Shown one piece after another: positions 18,943 to 28,823 of a DNA stretch of 64,000 bases. Made by a program: the position numbers and the translations under genes. Origin of the DNA: Alkalicoccus luteus (GTDB lineage Bacteria > Bacillota > Bacilli > Bacillales > Salisediminibacteriaceae); the NCBI RefSeq assembly GCF_012034335.1, contig NZ_JAATHJ010000001.1, forward strand, positions 186,001 through 250,000, in the 5' to 3' direction. The number at the start of each line of letters is the position of its first letter. The stretch's first letter is position 1. Below the pieces are notes generated by a model. The model did no database searches. It saw nothing but the letters and a program-made list of their open reading frames with translations, and was not told where the DNA came from.

Positions 18943-20463
18943 ATGATATATGCAGCGCCGGGACATCCGGATTCAATCGTTACGTTCAAAGAAAAATATG
19001 ATAATTTTATAAATGGCAAATGGACCGCACCGGTTCACGGCGAGTACTTCGATGCTGTCACACCAGTGACAGGCCACGCATTTACAAAGGTGGCCCGTTC
19101 AACCAAAGAAGATGTGGAAGCAGCTCTCGATGCTGCTCATGCCGCTAAGCACACGTGGGGGAAAACATCGGTAACCGAGCGGTCTAATATGCTGTTGAAG
19201 ATTGCACAGCGGATCGAAGAGAATCTGGAAATGCTCGCAGTTGCAGAGACCTGGGATAATGGCAAAGCTGTCAGAGAAACATTGAATGCAGATATGCCCC
19301 TTGCGGTCGATCACTTTCGTTATTTCGCTGGTGCGATTCGAGCGCAAGAGGGCATGCTCAGCCAGCTGGATGACGACACGGTGGCATATCACTTTCACGA
19401 GCCGGTCGGTGTTGTCGGCCAGATTATTCCCTGGAACTTCCCTATCTTAATGGCGGTATGGAAGCTTGCTCCGGCTCTTGCAACCGGTAACTGTGTGGTG
19501 CTAAAGCCAGCCGAGCAAACTCCGGTGTCAATTATGGTTCTCCTCGAACTAATCGAAGATCTGATTCCGCCTGGTGTGTTAAACGTTGTAAACGGATTTG
19601 GTGTCGAAGCGGGAAAACCGCTGGCATCCAATACTAGAATCGATAAAGTAGCCTTTACCGGTGAAACAACAACAGGACGACTGATTATGCAATACGCTTC
19701 AGAAAATCTGATTCCTGTAACGCTGGAACTCGGAGGAAAAAGCCCAAACGTTATTTTTGAAGATGTGATGGCCCAGGATGATGCTTACTTAGACAAGGCA
19801 GTAGAGGGATTTGTCATGTTTGCTCTGAATCAGGGGGAAGTGTGCACCTGTCCTTCACGTGCCCTTATTCAGGAATCGATTTATGACGCGTTTATGGAGA
19901 AGGCGATGGAAAGAGTAAAGCAGATCGGCATGGGGAATCCACTCGATACCGATACGATGATGGGAGCACAGGCTTCCTCCGAGCAGCTGGAAAAGATCAT
20001 GTCTTATCTGGATATCGGAACGCAGGAGGGAGCTGAATGTCTGACAGGCGGCAGCCGCTACGAAGCTGAAGGAGATTTCAGCGAAGGCTACTACGTGCAG
20101 CCGACAGTGTTCAAAGGACATAACAAAATGCGGATTTTTCAGGAAGAGATTTTTGGTCCGGTACTGGCCGTCACCACATTTAAAGATGAGGCAGAGGCTC
20201 TGGAAATCGCTAACGATACGTTGTACGGCCTTGGTGCCGGAGTATGGACAAGGAGTATGAATACTGCTTACCGGATGGGACGCGGCATCCAGGCCGGCCG
20301 AGTATGGACCAACTGTTACCATGCGTATCCTGCTCATGCTGCCTTTGGTGGCTACAAGCGATCCGGTATCGGCCGGGAAAATCATCGCATGATGCTGGAT
20401 CATTACCAGCAGACTAAAAATCTGCTTGTCAGCTACAGTGAAAACGCACTTGGATTCTTTTAA
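18943..20463 (+). CDS. NAD-dependent aldehyde dehydrogenase (AcoD/ExaC type)
   Basis: 506 residues, full length for the family. The catalytic Cys is in [11 protein letters not shown] and the general-base Glu in [28 protein letters not shown] is the cofactor-binding stretch. The [16 protein letters not shown]-terminus is typical of the acetaldehyde dehydrogenases found in sigma-54-controlled alcohol or acetoin loci. It would oxidise the aldehyde made by the upstream alcohol dehydrogenase to the acid. GGGGG precedes the ATG at 18943. Confidence 0.93.
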   Translation: MIYAAPGHPDSIVTFKEKYDNFINGKWTAPVHGEYFDAVTPVTGHAFTKVARSTKEDVEAALDAAHAAKHTWGKTSVTERSNMLLKIAQRIEENLEMLAVAETWDNGKAVRETLNADMPLAVDHFRYFAGAIRAQEGMLSQLDDDTVAYHFHEPVGVVGQIIPWNFPILMAVWKLAPALATGNCVVLKPAEQTPVSIMVLLELIEDLIPPGVLNVVNGFGVEAGKPLASNTRIDKVAFTGETTTGRLIMQYASENLIPVTLELGGKSPNVIFEDVMAQDDAYLDKAVEGFVMFALNQGEVCTCPSRALIQESIYDAFMEKAMERVKQIGMGNPLDTDTMMGAQASSEQLEKIMSYLDIGTQEGAECLTGGSRYEAEGDFSEGYYVQPTVFKGHNKMRIFQEEIFGPVLAVTTFKDEAEALEIANDTLYGLGAGVWTRSMNTAYRMGRGIQAGRVWTNCYHAYPAHAAFGGYKRSGIGRENHRMMLDHYQQTKNLLVSYSENALGFF

Positions 20464-20504
20464 AGGCGTCGTATGCCACTACCTTTTGACAGGAGGACGA
20501 TGAA

Positions 20505-20834
20505 ATGGAAGATATTCTGTATAAGAAATCCCATTTTTCAAGACTTGGGGAGTTAAAAGAACATGCACCGCAGGCTTTTGAAGCGTTTGTTCAATTCGAT
20601 CAGCAGGCGCTGGCACCTGGGGCACTTTCTCGAAAACAAAAGGAATTAATTGCAGTAGCGGCGGCTCATATCACCGGCTGTCCATACTGCATTGACTTGC
20701 ATACAGCGCAGGTTAAAGAGGCGGGAGCCTCTATAGAGGAAGTCAGCGAGGCGATTTTTGTAGCGACAGCATTAAAGGCAGGATCAGCCCTGGCTCACAG
20801 TGTGAATGCAATGAACAGTTATGATGAGGCTTAA
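20505..20834 (+). CDS. AhpD/carboxymuconolactone decarboxylase-family protein
   Basis: 109 residues. The redox motif CPYCIDLH (C-x-x-C with a downstream His) in ITGCPYCIDLHTAQVKEAG is the AhpD-type active site. Such small proteins often accompany aldehyde dehydrogenases of this type and may protect the thiol enzyme or remove peroxides; the exact role is unknown. AGGAGG precedes the ATG. Last gene of the sigma-54 operon. Confidence 0.9.
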   Translation: MEDILYKKSHFSRLGELKEHAPQAFEAFVQFDQQALAPGALSRKQKELIAVAAAHITGCPYCIDLHTAQVKEAGASIEEVSEAIFVATALKAGSALAHSVNAMNSYDEA

Positions 20835-20850
20835 TGAATAGATAGGAATC

Positions 20851-20877
20851 AGCCCCTGCGCTACTCTGACAGGGGCT
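20851..20877 (+). terminator. Terminator of the alcohol oxidation operon
   Basis: AGCCCCTG and CAGGGGCT form a perfect stem, followed by TTAAA. A second hairpin (GGCGCTCT/AGAGAGCC, 20912-20937) followed by TTTTATTTTT lies just beyond and may be the stronger stop. Confidence 0.75.
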
Positions 20878-20940
20878 TTAAATATGCATGAAGTTCCACA
20901 GATGTTTTGAGGCGCTCTTTATGGTTATGGAGAGAGCCTT

Positions 20941-22359
20941 TTATTTTTCGTGCACGATGTAGCGCAATTTCCGGGGCGTGGTTTTTAACAGAGACGCAGC
21001 GTTGGTTCTGCTTCCGCGGGCTTTTTGAAGTGCTTTGTCTGCAAATGCAGCTCCGGCTGTGCGTTCAATTTCTCTGCTGATTTTCAAGATGTCTTCAAGA
21101 GCGGGGAGCTCTTCCTGTTCATAAAGAGACAGTAGATGATTGGTCAATTCCTTTACTGTGTCGGGGAAAGAGGCAGGCTCTTTTGTCTCTGCTGCATGGT
21201 TCAGCGTCTGAGAAACCGGAAGCTGCAGGTGACGTGGTTCAACTTCAACTGAAGTATCTTCCATAGATAAGACAGCGCGGGTGAGGACATTTTGAAGCTC
21301 GCGCATATTACCCGGCCATTCATAGGTTTGAAGCAGCAGTAAGGCTTTTGTGGAAATTGAAAGTGCAGGATTGAGCTCTTCCATCATATGTGCAGCGATC
21401 AAGGGTAAATCATCCATGCGGTCCCTGAGAGGAGGAAGGGTCATATGAATGACGTGAAGACGGTAATACAAATCCTCTCTAAATCGTTTCTCCTGTACTT
21501 CCTGAAGCAGGTTTTTGTGCGTAGCTGCGATGATTCTGGCTCTCGTCTTACGAGTTTTTTCTCCGCCTACCTGCATAAATTCCCGTGTTTCCAGTACTCG
21601 CAGCAGTTTCACCTGAATCGCAGGTGAGGCTTCGGCTATTTCGTCCAGGAAAAGCGTACCGTCGGCTGCGACCTCAAACAATCCTTTTCGATCACTGTGA
21701 GCACCAGTAAATGCCCCCTTTACGTGACCGAACAATTCGCTTTCTAAAAGTGTTTCAGATAGAGCTCCGCAGTTAATCGCAGTAAAGGGAGCAGAAGATC
21801 GTTCGCTTTCCTGATGAATAAACCGGGCGAGAACCTCTTTTCCAGTCCCGGTCTCCCCATTAAGCATGAGTGTGACGGACTTGGATGCAAGCTTTTGCGC
21901 CAAGCGGAAAAGCTGAACCGTCTGCTTGTCTCTTCCAATGATTGCCCCCGCCTGACGAGCATTCTCTATGACGGCATCTTTCGTTTCTCCGGAGTCTGAA
22001 GCAAGAAACCGGTCGAGCTGCCTTTCCAGCTCATCCAGCTCGGCAAAAGGCTTTTCAATAAAGTCATCTGCTCCGCGTTTGATTGCTTCAACAGCGGTAT
22101 CAATCGTAGCATATCCAGTCATAATCACAGTTTTACAGGTGGGCTGAGCTTTCTTTATGTGAAGCAGCAAATCCAATCCGTTCGTATCGGGAAGCCGGAT
22201 ATCAATCAAAGCAAGCTTTAACGGATTTTGATGCAGCACTTGCTCTGCCTGTTCGCCGTTTGTACAGCTTAGTACTTTATACGGTCGCGGGCGCAGCAGG
22301 TAGTGCAGAAATGTACCAACTTCTTTCTCGTCGTCAACAATTAATATCGATTCAGTCAT
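20941..22359 (-). CDS. NtrC-type sigma-54 response regulator
   Basis: 472 residues in three parts. The receiver has the phospho-acceptor Asp in LALIDIRLP and KP in DFIEKPF. The AAA+ domain has Walker A GETGTGKE, the sigma-54 contact loop GAFTGA, and Walker B LFLDEIAE. A C-terminal Fis-type helix-turn-helix is in SRTNAASLLKTTPRKLRYI. It activates sigma-54 RNA polymerase when phosphorylated. The ATG overlaps the end of the kinase gene by 8 bases. The perfect sigma-54 promoter at 17647 in the same locus is the obvious target. Confidence 0.95.
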   Translation of the reverse strand: MTESILIVDDEKEVGTFLHYLLRPRPYKVLSCTNGEQAEQVLHQNPLKLALIDIRLPDTNGLDLLLHIKKAQPTCKTVIMTGYATIDTAVEAIKRGADDFIEKPFAELDELERQLDRFLASDSGETKDAVIENARQAGAIIGRDKQTVQLFRLAQKLASKSVTLMLNGETGTGKEVLARFIHQESERSSAPFTAINCGALSETLLESELFGHVKGAFTGAHSDRKGLFEVAADGTLFLDEIAEASPAIQVKLLRVLETREFMQVGGEKTRKTRARIIAATHKNLLQEVQEKRFREDLYYRLHVIHMTLPPLRDRMDDLPLIAAHMMEELNPALSISTKALLLLQTYEWPGNMRELQNVLTRAVLSMEDTSVEVEPRHLQLPVSQTLNHAAETKEPASFPDTVKELTNHLLSLYEQEELPALEDILKISREIERTAGAAFADKALQKARGSRTNAASLLKTTPRKLRYIVHEK

Positions 22360-23986
22360 GATGCTCCTCCCTTTCTGCAGGAAGCGTTAATTGAAATGTG
22401 CTGCCTTCAGCGGAAGATTGTACAACACGCAGTGTTCCTCCGTGTTCCTTAGCAATGCCAAGGCTTACCGACAGCCCGAGCCCCGTTCCTTTGGACACCT
22501 CTTTCGTCGTAAAGAATGGAAAAAAGATCGATTCAATGCGGTCAGGCGGGATCCCTCCTGCATTGTCGGTAACCGTAACATGCAGCTCATCATTTTTTTC
22601 AAAAGTGCGGAGGGTAAGTCTTTTTTCAGAAACGGTGCTTTCCTCGAGTGCGTCACGTGCATTCATCAGCAAATTAATGATAATTTGCTCAATTTCCTGG
22701 CTGTTGCCGTGAAAGTCAGGCAGTGAAGGCGCAAAATCAGTTTCAATATGAATCTGGCTGCGCTCAATCTGATAATAAAGCAAAGACAAAGCTTGTTGAA
22801 CAGCATGATTTAAGCTCGTGGAGGTCATCGTATATTCATCCTGCCTGGCAAAGGTCAGTAAATTACGGACAATGTTACGACACCGGTCTCCGCAGTTTTT
22901 AATATCAGTTAGCAGCTGATGTTCAGGACTTTCTGTCTGCGTATCCCTCAGTAGAAGCTGGGAATTGCCAATGACCGCAGTCAATGGACTGTTCAGCTCA
23001 TGAGCGACCCCGGCAGCCATCTCGCCCATAGCAGCCATTTTTCCGGACTGGATTAACTGTGCCTCAAGCTGCAGCTGCTCTGTCCGGTCTTTGATGGAAA
23101 AGACTATTCCGGAAACGCCGTTCTCAGCATGAGGGACGGGGGCAGACGACACATCGCATACGCGTTCCTGAATCGTCAGCCGCTCATCAAGCCGCTGGGC
23201 AAGTCGTGTCTCGACACGTACGTGCGAAAAGAGCTGCGTGATGTGAACAGGCTTTTTATCCGGAACGGACTGTAAAAGCATGTCTGCCGCAGCAGGATTC
23301 GTGCGTGTAACGAATCCTTCTTGATCAGTGATAATGAGCATGTCCTGGACTGCGCTGAATGAAGCCTCCCATTCTTGTTTACCTTTAAGCACCTGCGTGT
23401 AAAGCCGGCTGTTCTCAATATGTACGGCAAGCTGATCGGCGAGCTGCTGGAGAAAAGGAAGGTCCAGCGTTTCGCTCTCAACGGCTTCTTTGCCTGCAAT
23501 ATTCAAAACACCGAGAGTGGTGCCGCGGCTGTACAGCGGCAAAGATACCGTGAAAATAAGATCGAGTGCTTCGAATGCACGCTTCTCCGCATACTTTGAT
23601 GGCATGTCAGCGACGAGCATGTGAACTGGAGTCCGGGCATGAACGGCTTCCCAATAGACAGAGGCGCCTTTGGTAAACGTGGTTCCAACCGGAAAAACTT
23701 CGGTGTCGGGCGGGTATACTTGTGTCAACTGGAGGCTGTCATCATATAAAAGACTCAGCGAAATGCGTGCAACTGGATACAGCTGATCGAGGCTCTGCAA
23801 TACCATCTCCAGCATTTCTTCCATTGGCATTGCAACGTGAAAGCCTTTCGTCACATTGTTGATCATAGACAGCTTGGTATTTTTATTTTCCAGAGCTGAA
23901 ACGGTCTGCTTAAGCTCCGAGTAATAATTATTTTTAGAGGAGTTGACTCCCGTCAGACTGTCGATCAGCGCTTGTTTATTTTGCAT
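22352..23986 (-). CDS. Soluble sensor histidine kinase (GAF-PAS-HisKA-HATPase)
   Basis: 544 residues and no membrane segment, so it senses an internal signal. A coiled N-terminus is followed by a GAF domain (about 50-200), a PAS domain (about 205-310), then the H-box AAGVAHELNSPLTAV with the phospho-His, and an ATPase with NLLMNARDALEE, DNAGGIPPD and GTGLGLSVS. AGGAGG overlaps the stop of the ADH gene before it. Partner of the response regulator downstream. The ligand may be an alcohol, an aldehyde or a redox state; the sequence does not say. Confidence 0.94.
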   Translation of the reverse strand: MQNKQALIDSLTGVNSSKNNYYSELKQTVSALENKNTKLSMINNVTKGFHVAMPMEEMLEMVLQSLDQLYPVARISLSLLYDDSLQLTQVYPPDTEVFPVGTTFTKGASVYWEAVHARTPVHMLVADMPSKYAEKRAFEALDLIFTVSLPLYSRGTTLGVLNIAGKEAVESETLDLPFLQQLADQLAVHIENSRLYTQVLKGKQEWEASFSAVQDMLIITDQEGFVTRTNPAAADMLLQSVPDKKPVHITQLFSHVRVETRLAQRLDERLTIQERVCDVSSAPVPHAENGVSGIVFSIKDRTEQLQLEAQLIQSGKMAAMGEMAAGVAHELNSPLTAVIGNSQLLLRDTQTESPEHQLLTDIKNCGDRCRNIVRNLLTFARQDEYTMTSTSLNHAVQQALSLLYYQIERSQIHIETDFAPSLPDFHGNSQEIEQIIINLLMNARDALEESTVSEKRLTLRTFEKNDELHVTVTDNAGGIPPDRIESIFFPFFTTKEVSKGTGLGLSVSLGIAKEHGGTLRVVQSSAEGSTFQLTLPAEREEHHD

Positions 23987-23997
23987 TTTACGCCTCC

Positions 23998-25140
23998 TTA
24001 ATAGGCTTCATGCAGAATGTCCAGCACATCCTGTTTGGTGATATCTCGAGGATTTGTGACCATGCAGGCGTCTTCCATTGCCATATCTGCTATGACGGAG
24101 AAATCTTCCCGTTCGACTCCAATATCAGCTAACCGCTGGGGAGCTCGTACATCCGCTCCGAGCTTGGTAACAAGTTCTACAGCAAGAAGTGCACATTCAT
24201 CGGCAGTGCGGTGTGCAGTAGTAATTCCCATCTGTTCTGCAATTTGCTTAAACCGTTCTGGAGCTGCAATCCTGTTGAAGTTCATCACATGCGGAAGCAG
24301 AATCGAGTTAATATCACCATGCGCGAGAGAAAGACGACCGCCGATCGCATGAGAAATGGCGTGTACGGCTCCGAGAATAGCATTGGAGAATGCAAGTCCT
24401 GCCTGCAGACTGGCCATTGCCATCTGCTCTTTGGCGTATACGTTCGATTTAGCAGCGACGGATGGTCGTAGATAATAGGAAACAAGTTTGATGGCATGGA
24501 GCGCCTGAACATCTGTCAGCGGTGTAGCTGCCAGGCTTACAAATGATTCAATCGCATGGCTTAATACATCCATACCGGTAGATGCGGTCAGACTGCTGCT
24601 TTTGGTGGAGAGAAGAACAGGATCAATAATCGCAATGTCCGGAATCAGCGATTTAGATACAATCGTCATTTTCTTGCGTCGTTTCGAATCAATAATAATG
24701 GAGAATTGAGATACCTCCGATCCGGAACCAGCGGTTGTGGTCACCATTACGAGAGGCGGCAGCGGCTTTGCGATCAAATCGACACCTTCATAGTCAGCAA
24801 TTCGTCCCCCGTTTGTTGCGAGGATGGATATCCCTTTCGCAACATCCAGTGCACTGCCTCCGCCTAATCCGAGTACAGCATCACAGCCTGCCTGTTTATA
24901 GGCGTCGACTCCCTGTTCTACTTCTACATCACGCGGATTAATACCGGCACCGTAAAAGCGAGAATAGGGAAGGTCGATATCTTCACAGCATTGTTCAATC
25001 TTGTTGGTCCAACCGGATTCCTGCAGTCCGGGGTCGCTTACAATTAATACGCGTTTAGCACCAAGCCGCAGACAGCTCTCGCCGGATTTTTCAAGTGCCC
25101 CGTTGCCAAAAATAATTTCAGGTGTCATGTATTTATACAT
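23998..25140 (-). CDS. Second iron-dependent alcohol dehydrogenase
   Basis: 380 residues, a paralogue of the enzyme at 17708. The nucleotide site is GLGGGSALDVAKGI and the metal ligands lie in GMDVLSHAIESF and AVHAISHAIGGRLSLAHG. First gene of a minus-strand operon with the kinase and activator, so a dehydrogenase and its sensors are made together. I see no -24/-12 element upstream; this operon probably uses a housekeeping promoter. Its product could generate the signal or be a differently specific enzyme. Confidence 0.92.
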   Translation of the reverse strand: MYKYMTPEIIFGNGALEKSGESCLRLGAKRVLIVSDPGLQESGWTNKIEQCCEDIDLPYSRFYGAGINPRDVEVEQGVDAYKQAGCDAVLGLGGGSALDVAKGISILATNGGRIADYEGVDLIAKPLPPLVMVTTTAGSGSEVSQFSIIIDSKRRKKMTIVSKSLIPDIAIIDPVLLSTKSSSLTASTGMDVLSHAIESFVSLAATPLTDVQALHAIKLVSYYLRPSVAAKSNVYAKEQMAMASLQAGLAFSNAILGAVHAISHAIGGRLSLAHGDINSILLPHVMNFNRIAAPERFKQIAEQMGITTAHRTADECALLAVELVTKLGADVRAPQRLADIGVEREDFSVIADMAMEDACMVTNPRDITKQDVLDILHEAY

Positions 25141-25331
25141 ACAGAGGTCCCCTCATTTCGTCAGGCATTTTCATGTATCAGAATCAAGTAATGCTTATTT
25201 GTTTCCATAAGAAATGGATAAACTCCTTCCTGCTTACAGAAAGTCCAGGCTCGAAATAGATAATTAAGAGGAAGTGCCCACGGAAAAAGAGTTTCATGCT
25301 ACTGTATAAGGTAAAACAGGGAGGTAGACAC

Positions 25332-26144
25332 ATGTCAATGGAAAACATCGTGAGCAGGTCGAACGAGCTGCAAACCGTACATACGATAAAGAGAGATTTA
25401 AGCGTGATCGGAATTGAATCAGGGAGCACAGTTCTGGTGCATAGTTCATTATCCAGCATCGGCTGGGTAAACGGGGGAACACAGGCCGTAATTCAGGCGC
25501 TGATGGAAACGGTAACGGATGCTGGTACCATCGTGATGCCGAGCCAGTCCGGGGACTGGAGTGACCCTGCTGACTGGAGCAACCCGGCCGTTCCCGAGCA
25601 GTGGTGGAACGAGATCAGAGCGACGATGCCAGCGTACGATCCATCGGTGACACCGACGAGAGGCATGGGAAAGATACCCGAGCTGTTCCGGACGCTGCCG
25701 GACGTAAAGCGAAGCGCTCATCCGGCTGTATCATTTGCTGCATGGGGAAAGGATGCTGAAAAGCTGACGGCCGGCCATCAGCTTAACTGGAGCTTCGGGG
25801 ACGACTCTCCGCTTGGAAAGCTTTACCGAACGGGTGCCGATGTGCTTCTGATCGGAGCAGGCTACGATTCCTGCACAGCGTTTCATCTCGGCGAATACCG
25901 GGCGCCCGGCGGGAAGCGAATCGAGTCTGGCGCGTCGATTCAAACCGATGCGGGTCCGCAATGGGTCACATATGAGGATATCGAGGTGGACAACGAGGAG
26001 TTTGAACAGGTAGGGAAGAAGCTTGAAGCAGAAAAGCAGGTGCATACCGGGAATATTGGTCTCGCACCGGTGAAGCGCTTTTCCGTTCAGGACGCCGTGG
26101 ATGTATCCGAAGCCTATTTTTCAGAAATGCGAAGCCTAACATAA
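25332..26144 (+). CDS. AAC(3)-family aminoglycoside N-acetyltransferase-like protein
   Basis: 270 residues of the antibiotic N-acetyltransferase (AAC(3)/YokD) family. Family features are VHSSLSSIGWVNGGTQAVIQAL near the start, VMPSQSGDWSDP, and HPAVSFAAWGKDA with the conserved His, followed by LLIGAGYDSCTAFHLGEY. Some members acetylate the 3-amino group of aminoglycosides with acetyl-CoA; many chromosomal ones have other substrates. The start at 25332 follows GGGAGG. Stand-alone gene. Confidence 0.9.
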   Translation: MSMENIVSRSNELQTVHTIKRDLSVIGIESGSTVLVHSSLSSIGWVNGGTQAVIQALMETVTDAGTIVMPSQSGDWSDPADWSNPAVPEQWWNEIRATMPAYDPSVTPTRGMGKIPELFRTLPDVKRSAHPAVSFAAWGKDAEKLTAGHQLNWSFGDDSPLGKLYRTGADVLLIGAGYDSCTAFHLGEYRAPGGKRIESGASIQTDAGPQWVTYEDIEVDNEEFEQVGKKLEAEKQVHTGNIGLAPVKRFSVQDAVDVSEAYFSEMRSLT

Positions 26145-26244
26145 ACCAATCGCTTCTGAGATGCTTTCCATACCATACGTGATGACGAAATAAGAACGCT
26201 GTGAGCTGCGCGCATTTATTGCTGAGAGTCCGTCTGTGGCAATC

Positions 26245-26440
26245 AGAAAAGTTGAACGTTTGAACGGGAAAGTTGATCATTTGGTCAGACAGGATGAACG
26301 TTTCTTCGTTATAGCAGTCCTAAGTTGATGCTCGTGAACATTTGCCGGCCGTTGTTAATGCTTTTGCGGCCAAAGTTGAACATTTCACGAGTCAGGTTAA
26401 TGATTTGCCTGTAAAAGTTGAATACTTTCACAAGCGCTGG
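26245..26440 (+). repeat. 21-bp-period repeat array, locus 2 (type A)
   Basis: It lies in the 461-bp gap between the convergent AAC(3)-like gene and ugpB. Unit starts fall at 26251, 26272 and 26293, then after a centre (TTCGTTATAGCAGTCCTAAG) at 26354, 26375, 26396 and 26417, exactly 21 bases apart within each group. Consensus GTTRAAYRTTT followed by variable bases and AAA. The centre and flanks are closely similar to the array at 47.4 kb. No gene is visible in the rest of the gap except the terminator hairpin. Confidence 0.8.
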
Positions 26441-26518
26441 TTTTTGAAAAAAGTGGTCCGCTCACAATAGATGTCATATACCAGATAGCCGTCTGCTGAA
26501 CCGCCTCTACAGCAAGAA

Positions 26519-26544
26519 ATCCAGCCGGATGTTTCCGGCTGGAT
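26519..26544 (-). terminator. Hairpin at the end of the ugp operon
   Basis: ATCCAGCCGG and CCGGCTGGAT form a perfect 10-bp stem. On the minus strand only a weak T-run (TTTCTT) follows. Confidence 0.65.
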
Positions 26545-26605
26545 CGCAGCAAACGTTTGAGCTGCAGGTTGATTTCAGTACTGCGCTGAACATGCAGGTG
26601 ATAGT

Positions 26606-27988
26606 TTATTCAGCTGCTCTACCGGACACGTCGATCGCCCGGTTCGAGCCCTCGACTGCCTGCTGCAGCGCTTCCTCCGGAGAGGTTCCTTGGTAGAGCG
26701 CCTCGAGCGACGTGACGACCTGTTCGCGTGACTCAGGGAAAACGGTGATCAGAGCGCCCTGCGTAGCCGTTGATGGAACGGTTTCCTGAAGTTGGTCGAT
26801 CGGAACGGTCAGCTGCGGGAACTGCTCGTGCTCTTCTGCAACAATTTCCTCATCGTAGGCGTCCGGATGCGTAGAGAAGTAGCCGGTGTTGACGTGCCAT
26901 TCAGCCTGTACGTCAGGCTCATTGAACCACTTCATAAACTCCCATGCGCCGCGCTGTTCCTCTTCGCTGATGCCGCTTCCCATCCATACCGAAGCTCCGC
27001 CTACGACCACGCCGTTCGGATCGATGTCATCAGCGTGGGGCACAAAGGAGAGATCCACCTCGAATGGAGCATCCTCTACTGCCTGCTTGGTGCCGGCAGA
27101 GGAATCCATGTACATAGCAACGTCCCCGTTTTGGAATGCAGCCCGCAGGTCATCCCAGTCGCGTCCGAAGTATTCAAAGGTTCCGGCTTCATTCATGTCG
27201 TTCAGCCATTCATATACCTTCAACCCTTCTTCACCACCGAAGGTCACTTCCGTCGCATCACCGCTGCGGCCGTTATCCATATCGACATATTCCTGGCCCT
27301 GCGTCGCGATCAGCTGTTCAAAAAACCAGCCGTGACCGAGCATCGAGAATCCGTACGTATCGTCATCGGTCAGTGCTTCCGCAGCTTCCGCAATTTCAGA
27401 GAAGGTGCGCGGCGGGTTGTCCGGGTCGAGCCCGGCCTCTTCGAATTTATCGACGTTAAAATAGAGAGCTGGTGTAGAGGAGTTAAACGGCATCGAGTAG
27501 AGCTGGTCATCTACTGTATAATAGCTGAGAATATTTTCTTCCAGCTGATCGACGTCATAGTCCTCCGCGTCGATCCATTCCTGAACCGGGGTGATGTAAT
27601 CACTTTCGATCATGTATTTTGTACCAACTTCAAACATCTGCACGAGAGCCGGAGCCGTTTCTGTGCCGCCCACGGTACGAAACTGAGTGAGCAGCTCCTC
27701 ATACGATCCCTGATATTCCGGCTGAATATGATAGTCATCCTGGGATGCGTTGAAATCATCGACGAGTGCCTCCAGCGTATCGCCAAGTCCGCCTCCCATG
27801 CCGTGCCAGAACTCAATTTCCACCGTATCATCCGAAGCTTCTTCGCTTGTATCCTCCGCTTCTTCTGTATTCTCCGGCTCGTTTGCCTCGGCAGCCCCGC
27901 TGTTTTCCTCACTGTTGTTCTCCACATTGTTGCCGCAGGCCGCTAAAAACAAGAGCGGCGCGCTCCAGAGCATGATTGATTTTTTCAT
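26606..27988 (-). CDS. ugpB: Glycerol-3-phosphate-type ABC substrate-binding lipoprotein
   Basis: About 460 residues. The signal peptide ends in the lipobox LAAC; a very acidic linker follows. The mature part is UgpB-like: IEFWHGMGGGLG, FNSSTPALYFNVDKFEEAG, VVGGASVWM and NTGYFSTHPDAY, segments that hold the ligand-contact residues in the E. coli protein. It captures glycerol-3-phosphate or glycerophosphodiesters outside the membrane. The start at 27988 follows AAAGGGAG. Last gene of ugpCAEB, behind a PhoP-type box, so it is expected to serve phosphate scavenging. A general sugar-binding role is the alternative. Confidence 0.88.
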   Translation of the reverse strand: MKKSIMLWSAPLLFLAACGNNVENNSEENSGAAEANEPENTEEAEDTSEEASDDTVEIEFWHGMGGGLGDTLEALVDDFNASQDDYHIQPEYQGSYEELLTQFRTVGGTETAPALVQMFEVGTKYMIESDYITPVQEWIDAEDYDVDQLEENILSYYTVDDQLYSMPFNSSTPALYFNVDKFEEAGLDPDNPPRTFSEIAEAAEALTDDDTYGFSMLGHGWFFEQLIATQGQEYVDMDNGRSGDATEVTFGGEEGLKVYEWLNDMNEAGTFEYFGRDWDDLRAAFQNGDVAMYMDSSAGTKQAVEDAPFEVDLSFVPHADDIDPNGVVVGGASVWMGSGISEEEQRGAWEFMKWFNEPDVQAEWHVNTGYFSTHPDAYDEEIVAEEHEQFPQLTVPIDQLQETVPSTATQGALITVFPESREQVVTSLEALYQGTSPEEALQQAVEGSNRAIDVSGRAAE

Positions 27989-28016
27989 CGTAAAAACTCC
28001 CTTTCCCTGAGTCATT

Positions 28017-28823
28017 TTATTTGATGGCACCCTTCGTCAGTCCTTTCTGCAGCTGTTTTTGGCCTGCTGCAAGCAGAATGAGCGTCGGAATGATCACAAG
28101 CACAACGCCTGCCATAACGAGGCCCCAGTTGGTGGCGACTTCATCAGCCTGTAGTCGGCGCAGGCCGATCTGAACAGTACGGACCGTGTCATTTGTCGTA
28201 ACGAGCAGCGGCCAGAGATACATATTCCACGTTGTCAAAAAGCCGAAAATACCGAGTGTGACAAAGCTTGTTTTCGCATAGGGAACGACAACTTTATAAA
28301 AGAACTGAAAGTGGGATAACCCTTCTACCTGAGCGGCTTCATAGAGCTCGTGCGGCACGGTTTTAAAATGCTGGCGCAGCAGAAACGTTCCAAAGGCGAG
28401 AGCGAAAAACGGCACGGTGAGTGCTAAATAGTTGTTCATCCAGCCGAGCGACTGAATCGTCAAAAAGTTTGGGATCATCGTCGCTTCCCACGGGATTAAT
28501 AAGGTGGAAATAAAAAGCAGGAACACGGCCTGTCTGCCTTTGAAAGGAATAAAGGCAAAGATAAACGCCGCGAGGGCACTGACGATCAGCATGCCGAGCG
28601 TAGCCGTGGAGGCAACGATGAAGCTGTTCATTAAGTAGTGCAGAATCGGTACGGATTCCAGCACACCGCGGTAGTTATCAAGCGTTGGCGCTGAAGGAAT
28701 CACCTGCCGGTTTAAAATATCCTCACTCGTCATGAAGCTCACGGAAAACGCATAGAGAATCGGAAAAAACATCACCAGCGCCGCAATGCTTAACAGCGTA
28801 TACAGAATCGTTTTGCGCATCAC
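28017..28823 (-). CDS. ugpE: ABC transporter permease, UgpE-like
   Basis: 268 residues with six membrane helices. The EAA loop that contacts the ATPase is ELYEAAQVEGLSHFQFFYKVVVPYA. A GTG start at 28823 overlaps the ugpA stop; the ATG three bases later is an equal candidate. Pairs with UgpA. Confidence 0.88.
   Translation of the reverse strand: MMRKTILYTLLSIAALVMFFPILYAFSVSFMTSEDILNRQVIPSAPTLDNYRGVLESVPILHYLMNSFIVASTATLGMLIVSALAAFIFAFIPFKGRQAVFLLFISTLLIPWEATMIPNFLTIQSLGWMNNYLALTVPFFALAFGTFLLRQHFKTVPHELYEAAQVEGLSHFQFFYKVVVPYAKTSFVTLGIFGFLTTWNMYLWPLLVTTNDTVRTVQIGLRRLQADEVATNWGLVMAGVVLVIIPTLILLAAGQKQLQKGLTKGAIK

Noticed and set aside
25141-25331. A sigma-54 promoter for the ADH-kinase-regulator operon
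   Set aside because: The best candidates (TGGGCACTTCC..., TGGACTTTCTGTAAGC) lack GC or have 11 rather than 10 bases between GG and GC.
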